In this document: positions 46,524 to 55,070 of the stretch, piece by piece
How positions within the stretch are numbered: the stretch's first letter is position 1
How the letters are laid out: each line of letters begins with the position of its first letter
Source of the DNA: JAJFHI01 sp050633705
GTDB taxonomy: Bacteria; Pseudomonadota; Alphaproteobacteria; Rhizobiales; Hyphomicrobiaceae
NCBI GenBank assembly: GCA_050633705.1
Contig: JBOEGZ010000020.1
Coordinates: forward strand, 124,001-188,000
DNA: 64,000 nt
Direction: 5' to 3'
Translations under genes and position numbers: made by a program
Notes under the pieces: generated by a model
What the model saw: only the letters and a program-made list of their open reading frames with translations
What the model was told of the DNA's origin: nothing
Databases searched by the model: none

Positions 46524-47309
46524 TCAGCTTCCGCCAGAAGCCTCTGCCAATGCATCGACATCCAATATTGATATCGAGCGGCTGTTCTCGACAGAAATAA
46601 TCCCACTATTTCGCAACTTCGTCATCTGGCGACTAACGGTTTCACTTGTCAAGCCTAAGAAATCAGCAATGTCTCCGCGGGCAAGGGGCAACACAAATTG
46701 CCTGGTTATTCCATCAGCTTCGGCTTCAGGGTCCAAATTGCGAGCGAGAAGATAGATAAAGCTTGCCACTTTTTCGGCAGCCGTCTTGCGGCCAAGAGTG
46801 AGCATCCAATCTCGTGCTTCATCAAGTTCTCTTAAGGCTTGATTGCGTAGACGGTTTCCCAATTCCGGAACGTCACGTATCATCTCATCCAAAACCCGGC
46901 GCGGAAATGAGCAAATCGTGACATCTGTCGCTGTCTGGGCCTCCGTATAACTGCGAAGACTAGACGAGCGCGTAAGAAAGTCGGGGGCAAATTGTAAGCC
47001 AACGATTTGCTGTCGACCATCCGCCATCAACTTCGTAATCTTGACGACACCCTTCAAAACATTGGCACAACGCTCTTCGGTATCTTCACCACTTTCAAAC
47101 GCCTGACCAGCGGGCACCTGCTGAATAGTCGCATGTTTGCTCAACTGCGACAGCTGCGAAGTCGATAGCGCCCCACAAACACCGCGGTGGCGGGCTTCGC
47201 AAGATTGGCAAACGACCGGCACATTAGAATTGTGAATGTCTTGTCGCTTTTGTTCGCTCAATTGGGTGTCGTCCTTGCCACTTCGCACTGCGGTTTGCAA
47301 CAAATTCAA
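46524..47309 (-). CDS. fnrL: FNR-type oxygen-responsive transcription regulator (FnrL-like)
   Basis: Up to 261 residues from a TTG at 47309. No ATG is available before the sensor domain; GTG 47288 or TTG 47261 (with AAGGA upstream) are alternatives, so the start is uncertain. The N-terminal cysteines C34, C37 and C45 (CQSCEARHRGVC) with a later one at C133 form the likely 4Fe-4S ligand set of alphaproteobacterial FnrL. A cyclic-nucleotide-fold domain and dimer helix follow, then the helix-turn-helix RGDIADFLGLTSETVSRQMTKL, where E-x-x-S-R is the FNR recognition pattern for TTGAT. It probably controls the boxes listed across this window, including those near the cbb3 operon. Confidence 0.93.
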   Translation of the reverse strand: MNLLQTAVRSGKDDTQLSEQKRQDIHNSNVPVVCQSCEARHRGVCGALSTSQLSQLSKHATIQQVPAGQAFESGEDTEERCANVLKGVVKITKLMADGRQQIVGLQFAPDFLTRSSSLRSYTEAQTATDVTICSFPRRVLDEMIRDVPELGNRLRNQALRELDEARDWMLTLGRKTAAEKVASFIYLLARNLDPEAEADGITRQFVLPLARGDIADFLGLTSETVSRQMTKLRNSGIISVENSRSISILDVDALAEASGGS

Positions 47310-47665
47310 ATTTGGCTAATCAATCAGAAAACAGTCATCAATGTCGCAATTATTGGTTGTAAACTTTCCTATGAGCAATAAAAAAACCGGCCAATTTTTT
47401 ACATGTCTCACAATAGGGTCACGCCACATGTGGAAAGCGTATAGAAAACTTGCATGAGGGGCCACTGAAATAATTCAGCACGTCTTAGGAAAAGATTTCA
47501 CTGACACCCGCAATCGCTGATTGCATTTGATAATCAGAGATTTTTGCAAGCAACGCGTGGCACGCAGAAATCAGGCCAAAAAGCAAAATCGGTGCGGGTA
47601 CTTGGCGATATGCCGTTTCAACTTGGGAGGTCACAATTGTTGTCGACGAAAATTTCGAATTCAAT
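47310..47665. other. Intergenic region upstream of fnrL
   Basis: About 355 bases. An A/T-flanked CCGG patch near 47384-47402 (A run, CCGGCCAA, T run) may be a weak terminator for the DUF3775 gene transcript or part of the fnrL promoter. No FNR box matching the consensus was found here. Confidence 0.35.
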
Positions 47666-48070
47666 TTAAAGGATGCCCTTTTCGGCGTCTTCAATGGAAA
47701 TCCCGAGCTTTTCAAGCCCCTCTTCGAGGTAATCGGCAAGCAAGGGAACACCCAACAAATATGCAGATGTTGCGTTCACTCGCTCGCTCCTTGCTGTTGC
47801 CTTTGCCTCCTCGATCTCTAGAGCATCATAGGTGCCGCGACCAATCCACATCAATGCAACCAGCGAGACTTGTTCGTCGACATTCAATCTGTCGATAAAC
47901 CCAATCAACTCGCCCATGACCGGATCATCAGGCAAATCCTCAAGCACGGCTTCGGGATCATCATTGACCTCCCCTCCAGACGCACCACCGTCCCAAGCGT
48001 CAACTTTAACGTCGAATTCGCGCGCTTTGACAATTACGTGGGCGACTTTCTCGGGAGAAATTTCAAGCAT
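47666..48070 (-). CDS. DUF3775 family protein
   Basis: 134 residues from the ATG at 48070 (MLEISPEKVAHVIVKAREFDVKV), which matches the family's usual beginning; the ATG at 48100 would lie upstream of the transcript start predicted from the FNR box at 48131-48144. An acidic, glycine-rich loop follows (GGASGGEVNDDPEAVLEDLPDDP), then DEQVSLVALMWIGRGTYDALE and NATSAYLLGVPLLADYLEEGLEKLG. It looks cytoplasmic and all-helical. No biochemical role is known for the family. Confidence 0.85.
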   Translation of the reverse strand: MLEISPEKVAHVIVKAREFDVKVDAWDGGASGGEVNDDPEAVLEDLPDDPVMGELIGFIDRLNVDEQVSLVALMWIGRGTYDALEIEEAKATARSERVNATSAYLLGVPLLADYLEEGLEKLGISIEDAEKGIL

Positions 48071-48130
48071 ACCGAGATTCTCAATGATGATGAAACTCAT
48101 ATCAAAATAGCATATTCTTTGATGCTGATA

Positions 48131-48144
48131 TTGATCTCAATCAA
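48131..48144. promoter_or_regulatory. FNR/FixK box, perfect consensus, divergent promoter
   Basis: TTGATctcaATCAA matches consensus exactly. Class II geometry predicts a rightward start near 48179 (51 bases before the cytochrome ATG) and a leftward start near 48096 (26 bases before the DUF3775 ATG at 48070), so it could control both directions. Confidence 0.75.
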
Positions 48145-48229
48145 GTACGTCACAACGCATTTGACTTAGTCTTATTTCGAAGACCAAAAGCAAATTGCGA
48201 TAGCAACGCATGCGATTGAGGACGCTGGA

Positions 48230-48652
48230 ATGGCAAGACTGCAAGTTTCATTTTTGTCGATGCTCGCTGTTGGCACGGCTTTGTCGCTTGTCTGCCCACA
48301 TGCAACAGCCAATGACAACGCCAAACCTTTACCTGATGCAACACGCGGACAACAGCTCGCTGAGCGGTTGTGTGTCAACTGTCATGCAACAGCCGACAAG
48401 ACCACACCGACACAACCGGCTGATCTGCCAACCTTCAGCGAAATCGCAAACAAAAATGGGCAATCCGCCCAACACATCCGCAATATCTTGATCGCGCCTC
48501 ACGCACCAATGCCTGAAATACAGCTAACCAGCTCAGAGATTGAGGACCTGATTGCATACATAGATCGTGTACGTGACACCAAGTCCGGTCCACGGCTATT
48601 GCCAGAAATCAAACCAGACCCTCCCAAACCTGAATATCCCGATCATTCATAA
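48230..48652 (+). CDS. Periplasmic cytochrome c
   Basis: 140 residues. A signal peptide ends near PHATAND, one heme site LCVNCHATA lies near residue 48, and the likely Met ligand is in HAPMPEIQL. The fold ends with a helix (EIEDLIAYIDRVRD) and a proline-rich tail (LLPEIKPDPPKPEYPDHS). Ribosome site GAGGACGCTGGA precedes the ATG. It is 23 bases from the next cytochrome gene, so the two form an operon behind the perfect FNR box at 48131. Confidence 0.92.
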   Translation: MARLQVSFLSMLAVGTALSLVCPHATANDNAKPLPDATRGQQLAERLCVNCHATADKTTPTQPADLPTFSEIANKNGQSAQHIRNILIAPHAPMPEIQLTSSEIEDLIAYIDRVRDTKSGPRLLPEIKPDPPKPEYPDHS

Positions 48653-48675
48653 CTTTACTCAGGAACGACAATCCG

Positions 48676-49272
48676 ATGAAGGCATTCTCAAAGGGATTAA
48701 CGCGTGATCATCGTTTCGGACTTAAACCTCTTTTGACGATCGCAATTGCAGCGCTCGTGTTTGGCTTAGCACCGATCCCTCTATCATCAGCAGAACCACA
48801 AAAAGCGCCCCGTGGATTCGATTACTGGCAGCCGGATTGGATGGTTCGCGAGCTTTGGGGACCCGGGCGAATGCCAAAGGGAATGATGGTTCGCTTGCTC
48901 CGCCACACAACATACATGCAGTACGGCGTACCCGACACCTACGAAGGTCAGAAGTCGACAGCAATATCAAATGCCCAAACGATTGCTGCTGGCAAATCTG
49001 TTTATGAAAGCCATTGTGCCATGTGCCACGGCACCGACGGTTTAGGGGGTGGAAAGCCTGAAAACGCGCTTGCTCCCTCACCAGCACTGTTGGCCTACAT
49101 GATCCGCCGACCTATTTCTGTCGACGAATACCTTCTTTGGGCGATATCAGACGGAGGCGAACAGTTTAATACAAGAATGCCAGCGTTTAAGACCACATTG
49201 TCACGCGATGATATATGGAATGTGATTGCCTATATGCGTTCAGGATTTGCAGATTCAAAAACTGCTCCCTAA
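48676..49272 (+). CDS. Periplasmic or membrane-anchored cytochrome c
   Basis: 198 residues. A signal or anchor helix (LTIAIAALVFGLAPIPLSSA) is followed by a ~60-residue Trp/Arg/Met-rich region (FDYWQPDWMVRELWGPGRMPKGMM) and a cytochrome c domain with ESHCAMCHGTDGLGGG and a Met ligand in NTRMPAFKT. CAGGAACG precedes the ATG. The N-terminal extra region is unusual among class I cytochromes and may bind a partner membrane protein. No matching dehydrogenase or reductase gene lies next to it. Confidence 0.9.
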   Translation: MKAFSKGLTRDHRFGLKPLLTIAIAALVFGLAPIPLSSAEPQKAPRGFDYWQPDWMVRELWGPGRMPKGMMVRLLRHTTYMQYGVPDTYEGQKSTAISNAQTIAAGKSVYESHCAMCHGTDGLGGGKPENALAPSPALLAYMIRRPISVDEYLLWAISDGGEQFNTRMPAFKTTLSRDDIWNVIAYMRSGFADSKTAP

Positions 49273-49353
49273 AGCGAGCAATTTGAAAGCTTGTCATACG
49301 CTGGGTCTTTCGTTGTCCACCAACAAATCGCTCTGGTATTTTGCACCTGACGT

Positions 49354-49374
49354 TTTTAAACTTAGCGTTTAAAA
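49354..49374. repeat. A/T-rich inverted repeat between convergent genes
   Basis: TTTTAAAC, five bases, then GTTTAAAA; a likely small hairpin in the gap between the cytochrome operon and the exopolysaccharide arm. It may help end transcription from either side. Confidence 0.35.
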
Positions 49375-49448
49375 CCTCGCGTTTTACAAGGCTTGCTCCT
49401 GCAAGTGCGAAGCCATATTCTTTTTCCAGCCCTCCTGTTTCGAGACAG

Positions 49449-50816
49449 TCAATGTGCAGCCTTAGCAGGACTGATCTGAAGGTTATCGAACCAAGCCTCT
49501 CCTGTTGCAATCTGTTCCGATGCCGTCCGCGCATCGTGGATGAGACGTAGTTTCTGAGCCGAGCAATTGGGATTGTCGGGCACGAAAAATTCGAATGTAA
49601 AGTTTTGCCATTCCGGTTCGGATTTTAAAAAATTCTTGCTCTGGCCAATAACCTCTTTGCCACCCAAGAAGCATTGAAGTTGCCACCGCAAACCGCGCTC
49701 TGAAACAACCGCGCCTTTATGCTCTCCTTTCAAAAGGTAGGGTCCAGGGGGTAACATCACGACCTGCGCAACCTCCAACGACGTTATCCGGCCCACGAGA
49801 AATTTTACGCGCAACGCCTTTCTAGTGGCAGCGTTTTGCTCGGCTACAATTTCGACCACAGCATTTCGCGCAGTGGCAATCCTCCAGTCGAATGGGAGAC
49901 CACTTGGCTCTCGCTCGAAACCAGAGTTTTGTAGCAGCCCTAGTGATGAGAGCTTTTCATCGGGAAGAATTTGCAACCAAGTGTTGAAAGCCAGATCAAC
50001 TCTCGACTTAGAAATGAGAAAATCGAGAAATGGGCGCTGCTCTGTCGCCGTCGGCGGGTCACCTGCATTCTTCAAGTCGAGCATCAGTAAAAGTGGCGTT
50101 TGAGAGCTCCTCACACTTTCTGGTAAACCCCGGAAGAATTCTGGCCGCCATCTCGGGGACTGTTGAAGCGCCTTCACCAACACCGCGCGGCCGTTGGATT
50201 TATCAGCGATTGCGCCCAAGTACCTGACGGCATATTGTGTGAGACTTGGTCTTGTGCGCAGCATCACATCGGCATATTCAACCACGTCCTTCCAGTGTTT
50301 GCGCCCAAAAGCATCATGTAATAACCAATTCACGGCGATCGTTTCTCGACGCGATCTGCTGACAGCAGCTTTCATAAAAACACGCTTACGGTTGCGATCC
50401 GTTGCAACTTCACCGAGCAAACGAAACGCTCTTGCATTGAGTGGATCATTTTTAACAGCAACCTTTGCAAGACGGTGAATTTCCGAACGAATTTCATCTA
50501 ACTCTTTCGCGGATAAGGTCGATGGCGAAACTTGCAGCCGGGTGTGGAGTTTGCCAGCCTGGGACAAAAGAGCCGTTGGGTTTTGGGGACTTAGCCGCAA
50601 GGCCATCTCGTTGTAATCTGACACTAAAATAAATGGCAAACTCGCTGTTAACACCAACCAGACCAAACCAATTCCGAACAGACCAAAGACGGAAGCACGA
50701 ATGAGACGCGATGATCGAAAACACAACGTCCCCTTCGCTTCTACTTCACCACGCTGATCGATCTCACCGTGCGATACGCTCGGGGCAGGTGGCGTTGGCG
50801 TGGCGTTCTGCATCAT
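49449..50816 (-). CDS. Membrane-anchored TPR-like protein of an exopolysaccharide locus, unknown function
   Basis: 455 residues. A charged, proline-rich cytoplasmic N-terminus, one membrane helix (about 40-65, ASVFGLFGIGLVWLVLTASLPFI), then ~200 residues of TPR-like helices (AVKNDPLNARAFRLLGEVATD). The last ~140 residues form a beta-rich carbohydrate-binding-like domain (GFEREPSGLPFDWRIA... WQNFTFEFFVPDN... GEAWFDNLQI). Its ATG overlaps the wzc-like stop by 4 bases (ATGA), so its production is coupled to the kinase. It may scaffold polymer export or bind the polymer in the periplasm (inference). No family name is certain. Confidence 0.75.
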   Translation of the reverse strand: MMQNATPTPPAPSVSHGEIDQRGEVEAKGTLCFRSSRLIRASVFGLFGIGLVWLVLTASLPFILVSDYNEMALRLSPQNPTALLSQAGKLHTRLQVSPSTLSAKELDEIRSEIHRLAKVAVKNDPLNARAFRLLGEVATDRNRKRVFMKAAVSRSRRETIAVNWLLHDAFGRKHWKDVVEYADVMLRTRPSLTQYAVRYLGAIADKSNGRAVLVKALQQSPRWRPEFFRGLPESVRSSQTPLLLMLDLKNAGDPPTATEQRPFLDFLISKSRVDLAFNTWLQILPDEKLSSLGLLQNSGFEREPSGLPFDWRIATARNAVVEIVAEQNAATRKALRVKFLVGRITSLEVAQVVMLPPGPYLLKGEHKGAVVSERGLRWQLQCFLGGKEVIGQSKNFLKSEPEWQNFTFEFFVPDNPNCSAQKLRLIHDARTASEQIATGEAWFDNLQISPAKAAH

Positions 50817-53098
50817 CGATTGATCGCGGTGACAGGCAGTTGGGGATTATTTGCAGTCTCATCCAGCGGATAGGCATAATGACTGTCGACGTATCCATAC
50901 CCTGCGGCTTTAACATCAAATTTGGTGAGCACGGCACCAGCCATTTTGACCCTTGCTTGGGCAAGTCGCGTCAATGCACTCTGGACGGCGCTTTTTCCCC
51001 GCTCACCTGAACCAACTGTGAAAACCGTTGCAGCCGTTCGATTCGATATAATTTGCGCATCCGCGAGGCCAAGAAGTGGTGGGCTGTCGATGACGATGAG
51101 ATCAAAAACATCCAAACCAACGGTTACCAGTGAGGACAATCGCGGACTGGAAAGCAACTCTGCGGCCTTCTCTGGCAAGGGACCAGAAGTCATTACAGCA
51201 AGATTGGGATAGTCGGTTGCTTGTATCGCCTCTGGTGGGGCGACCGTGCCATTCAAATAATCGCTGAGGCCAATGGAATTATCCAGGCCCAGATTCTCAT
51301 GAAGAGATGGCTTGCGCAAATCTGTATCGACCAATAGGACGTTCTTGCCCATCGATGCAAAATGGCGCGCGATTGCTAGTGCCGTCGTTGACTTACCTTC
51401 ACCGGGGCCCGCGCTGGTAAATGAAATAGACTTCGGCAATCCTTTGTCAGTTGCAAATTGCAGCGATGTTGCCAACGAGCGATACGCCTCCGAAACTGGC
51501 GAACGTGGGTCTGCCAATTCGGCAGCGAATTTGATGCTATTGGCGGAAGCTGGAATTATTCCCAGCGTTGGAATACCGAAAAGATTTTCCATATCATCCG
51601 GCGCGCGGATCTTGTCGTCAAGCAGCTCCAAAAAATATGCAAGACCGAGCCCAGAACCAAGACCAACCATCAAGGCCAACAACAACGCGCGACCTAAGCG
51701 AGGCGATGTTGGTTCCGTTGGCAGTGCTGCTTTATCAATGACGAACACATTATTGGTGCCCACACCTCCAGCGACATCAACTTCCTTATATCGTTGCAGC
51801 AAACCATTATAGAGACCACGATTTGTTTCGACGTCACGCTTCAACGAATTGTATTTGATGCCCCTCCTTTGCAGATCCAAAACTTCAGCGCGCAATTTGG
51901 CAATGCGCTTCTTCATTTCCGTTTCTTGACTGACCGAGGATTGATAGGCTGCTCTCAACGAATTTTTTATGGTCTCAACTTCAACCGCCAACTGGCGATC
52001 AATTTCTTTGACCTTATTTTGGATTTGAACCATTGCTGGATATCCAGGCTTAAAGATCTCCAGTTTCTCTTCATACTCTCTCGACAATGCATTACGGTTG
52101 GAACGCAGCTCATCAACCGTTTTGTTCGATAGAAACTGCGGCACATCCAGCGCATCGGTTTGAGCCACCTGGCGCCAAAGTTGCTCACTCTTTATCCGTT
52201 TTGAGATAAGTTCACCAAGCGCAGCATTGGCAGCAGCCAAATTATTCTCAGAAATTGATGCTCTTTCATTCACTTGGACGATTTGCTCTTGCTCCGCGAA
52301 AGCGTAGAGCGCTTTCTCAGAATCTTCGAGCCTGATTTTCAGTTGTTTGGTTTGATCCTCAAGAAAGGTTTTTGCGTAAGCATTGGCTTGAAAACGCTTG
52401 TCGAGATTTGCCGCCACATAAGCATCGGCATAGGCATTGGCAATCATTTGCGCGCGCGCCGGGCTGGAATCTGTGAACGCCAAGTCAACCAATCGTGACC
52501 CGGCAACAGGGATCACGACCATGCCTTCTACGACACGCCCGACAGCGGCTGCCTGCAACTCAACTTCACTTTGCCTGTCTTTTTTGGGCTTGGCGGCCAG
52601 CCAATTTCGCACCACATCGCTTGCAGAATTTTGTCTTGACTGGAGAAATGTTTCGTCTTTTTGCAGTTGCAATGCTGAAACAATGCGCTCAGCCATCGCC
52701 CTGCTTTTCAGCAACTCATATTGGGTGCGCAGAAATTCGCGCCCGCCCTGCTCGATCGGAGCGGTTCCTCCACCTTCGACGACTTTTTGTGCTTCGCGGT
52801 CAATTTGTATTCGCACATGCGCTGTATAAAGCGGCGTCTGCATCAAGGCATGGATCAGCCCGAGCGCAAAGATCGCTCCCGCAGTTGCGAAAATGACCGA
52901 CTTATGCTTGCCCACCAAGCGCGTGTAAAATTGCAGAGTTCTGGCGAACTCCTCGCGACTGCTATTTTGAGACGAAACATAACGAGATTGCAGCACGCCG
53001 TGATCATTGCCGGAAACAGCCGTGGTGTTTGCAACCGCAATCAACTGCCTGCGAGCGTTCGGCTGATCAGTTTGAGCGTCTTCGCCACCATCCTGCAT
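50813..53098 (-). CDS. Wzc-like polysaccharide co-polymerase with BY-kinase domain
   Basis: 761 residues. A cytoplasmic N-terminus, a first membrane helix (about 68-88), a Wzz domain (TPLYTAHVRIQIDREA), a long coiled-coil periplasmic arm, and a second helix (GRALLLALMVGLGSGLGLAYFLELL). The C-terminal tyrosine kinase domain has Walker A SAGPGEGKSTTALAIA, Walker A' VLLVDTDLRKP and Walker B DLIVIDSPPLLGLADA. The tail has a tyrosine cluster (GYGYVDSHYAYP) for autophosphorylation. It sets chain length and links polymerisation to export. GAGGCG precedes the ATG. Confidence 0.95.
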   Translation of the reverse strand: MQDGGEDAQTDQPNARRQLIAVANTTAVSGNDHGVLQSRYVSSQNSSREEFARTLQFYTRLVGKHKSVIFATAGAIFALGLIHALMQTPLYTAHVRIQIDREAQKVVEGGGTAPIEQGGREFLRTQYELLKSRAMAERIVSALQLQKDETFLQSRQNSASDVVRNWLAAKPKKDRQSEVELQAAAVGRVVEGMVVIPVAGSRLVDLAFTDSSPARAQMIANAYADAYVAANLDKRFQANAYAKTFLEDQTKQLKIRLEDSEKALYAFAEQEQIVQVNERASISENNLAAANAALGELISKRIKSEQLWRQVAQTDALDVPQFLSNKTVDELRSNRNALSREYEEKLEIFKPGYPAMVQIQNKVKEIDRQLAVEVETIKNSLRAAYQSSVSQETEMKKRIAKLRAEVLDLQRRGIKYNSLKRDVETNRGLYNGLLQRYKEVDVAGGVGTNNVFVIDKAALPTEPTSPRLGRALLLALMVGLGSGLGLAYFLELLDDKIRAPDDMENLFGIPTLGIIPASANSIKFAAELADPRSPVSEAYRSLATSLQFATDKGLPKSISFTSAGPGEGKSTTALAIARHFASMGKNVLLVDTDLRKPSLHENLGLDNSIGLSDYLNGTVAPPEAIQATDYPNLAVMTSGPLPEKAAELLSSPRLSSLVTVGLDVFDLIVIDSPPLLGLADAQIISNRTAATVFTVGSGERGKSAVQSALTRLAQARVKMAGAVLTKFDVKAAGYGYVDSHYAYPLDETANNPQLPVTAINR

Positions 53099-53135
53099 TC
53101 TAAACGCCTCACAAATTCCAACTCACGCGTAACAT

Positions 53136-53936
53136 CTAAATAAAGGCAAAAACGCTGGTCAAACGCAGAGACTTTAATATGAAATCGAAGCCTTGCTTTA
53201 CTTGAGACGGATTGGCGACGATAACATCGCCAGCCCGCAACGGTGGGTCGCCAATTGCACCGCTGCGCAACTCTCCAATATCAAACTTTGCGACCGACTT
53301 TTTGCCCTGCGTGGTGCGAAATACGACAAGTGTGTTGTCGGAAACCGTCGCATCCATACCCTCGGCCAATGCAACTGCTTGCAATAAAGTCAGTCCGCCT
53401 TTTAACGGATACACACCTGGTTTTTTAACCGTTCCTTCGATTGTGATACGCTGACTGTTGTACTCTTTTACAAACACGCTCACTTGCGGGTTGCGCAGAT
53501 ACTTTTCTCCCAACGCCGCCGTTAATTTCTGCTCCACTTGCCTTGCTGTCATGCCGGCGACGTTTAACTCGCCGATAAGTGGGTAATTTAACGTTCCCAC
53601 TTCTGACAATTGTACAACCTTTGATAATTCCGGAACTTTGAAAACCGTAATCTCAACGACATCAAGCGGGCCGATTTTATAAGCCTTGCTTCCAGGTGTA
53701 GCGACCGATGTAATGGCCGCCACGGATTTCTTCACGCTTGTTGTGAGCGCTTGCGTCATTGTACTTTCTCCAACACCGCCACCGCCTATCGCACCAACAC
53801 CAGGCGTGCTGGCGCCGTCAGAGCTCAAACTTAGTGTCGGCGTGTCATCTGCGATATTCGTGACTGAAGATGTGCCGCATGCGCTGACCAATCCCGCGAT
53901 GAATAAAACTGGTAGGGTGATTTGGAGCTGTCTCAT
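53136..53936 (-). CDS. Wza/GumB-like outer-membrane polysaccharide export lipoprotein
   Basis: 266 residues. A lipoprotein signal (LPVLFIAGLVSACGTSS) with a lipobox Cys, then a Ser/Thr/Gly-rich linker, a Poly_export domain (YKIGPLDVVEITVFKVPELSKVVQLSEVGTLNYPLIGELNVAGMTARQVEQKL) and an SLBB-type domain (ITIEGTVKKPGVYPLKGGLTLLQAVALAEGMD). It forms the outer-membrane part of the export channel with the Wzc-like protein encoded next. Its first 92 bases overlap the end of the upstream CpsB-like gene. Confidence 0.94.
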   Translation of the reverse strand: MRQLQITLPVLFIAGLVSACGTSSVTNIADDTPTLSLSSDGASTPGVGAIGGGGVGESTMTQALTTSVKKSVAAITSVATPGSKAYKIGPLDVVEITVFKVPELSKVVQLSEVGTLNYPLIGELNVAGMTARQVEQKLTAALGEKYLRNPQVSVFVKEYNSQRITIEGTVKKPGVYPLKGGLTLLQAVALAEGMDATVSDNTLVVFRTTQGKKSVAKFDIGELRSGAIGDPPLRAGDVIVANPSQVKQGFDFILKSLRLTSVFAFI

Positions 53937-54705
53937 TGGTTCCCCGCAACTGCATTACTGATGACACACCATGAGGTGATGGCAACGTATCTGGCTCTTT
54001 GTTCAACAAAACACCGGCTGGTCGCGTCACCACAAGGTGGTGCGCCTCTTCGCGGCCAACCAGTTGTTCTGCAATAGCGTGCCCGATAGGCAAATCAGGT
54101 GGACGCCGCTTCACGTCGTGTGCATCGCTGGCGAGAATATGGACCAGCCCTTCACATAACATTCGTTCCGCCCAGTATCGCGCATGCCGACCAAACACAC
54201 CCCGCAAGGCTCCTGAAGTCACCTGCATCCAAACGCCTTGGGCGGCAAGGCGGGCGATAAGGTCGGCGTCTTTCCCAATCCATCCTAATCGTTCTGGATG
54301 CGTGAGGATGGGAACATAGTCGGCCAAAAGCAATTCATGAAAAAAGCCTTCAAGGCGGGCTGGGGCAATGTCTTGCGGCAATTCAACAAGTACATAACGC
54401 GATGCGCCAATTGGCAGAAGGTGGTCATCATGCAGGCGATCGAGAAAATCTTTCCGGATGTGATTATCCGCACCCGAAACCAACAAAAGATCAATGCCAG
54501 CATCGTCAACTCTCGCTTGCAAGGCACATACGGCTCGGTGAATTTTCGGCCCGCTGTTTGGATATAGCCCTGGCAGGATATGGGGTGTGCAGGCGACGCA
54601 GTCGATACCGTGATCTTCATAAAGGCGTGCCATCTCTAGAGACATGGCAACACTCGTTGCCCCATCATCAAGGCCTGGCAACAGGTGACTATGAAGATCG
54701 AACAT
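53845..54705 (-). CDS. CpsB/Wzb-type PHP tyrosine phosphatase
   Basis: 286 residues, first gene of the minus-strand arm. PHP motifs: MFDLHSHLLPGLDDGA, ACTPHILPG, TLLVSGADNHI-like segment and YVPILTHPERLGWI, HILASDAHDVKRRPP. Enzymes of this type dephosphorylate the BY-kinase and control capsule assembly. The canonical domain ends near RPAGVLLNKEPDTL; a further ~45 residues (SPHGVSSVMQLRGTNETAPN...) continue in frame and overlap the exporter gene by 92 bases. Confidence 0.92.
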   Translation of the reverse strand: MFDLHSHLLPGLDDGATSVAMSLEMARLYEDHGIDCVACTPHILPGLYPNSGPKIHRAVCALQARVDDAGIDLLLVSGADNHIRKDFLDRLHDDHLLPIGASRYVLVELPQDIAPARLEGFFHELLLADYVPILTHPERLGWIGKDADLIARLAAQGVWMQVTSGALRGVFGRHARYWAERMLCEGLVHILASDAHDVKRRPPDLPIGHAIAEQLVGREEAHHLVVTRPAGVLLNKEPDTLPSPHGVSSVMQLRGTNETAPNHPTSFIHRGIGQRMRHIFSHEYRR

Positions 54706-55070
54706 TACGCATCCAAATCAAACTCGTTACGCGAGCCGGCACGTATCAGAACAAATCAATACGACAGCATTAAAATTTCTAAGACTGTGCGCTACCGAAT
54801 GTTGAACAGCGCCAATCTAAACGCATCACGCAACACTCTCATGCAACAACCCTTGACCATCGCACGCAAGGCACGTCGCCAAATACGCTGGAACATACCA
54901 ATTAAAAATAATTCAGCACCAAGCATAAGCGTTGCAAGACGTCAGAGCAACATGCATTATGAGTACCAATGTCGGCCCGCACCTGAACAATAAAAATACA
55001 AATCGTAACGTGCACCAATGTCGTTATAGCGTGAGATCTAATCTGGTTTGGTGTAACGGAGTTCGTAGAA
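54706..55070. other. Divergent promoter region of the exopolysaccharide locus
   Basis: About 365 bases between the two arms. Both promoters should lie here. No clear operator, FNR box or repeat was seen; the region is A/C-rich on the plus strand and the open frames have no recognisable product. Confidence 0.4.
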
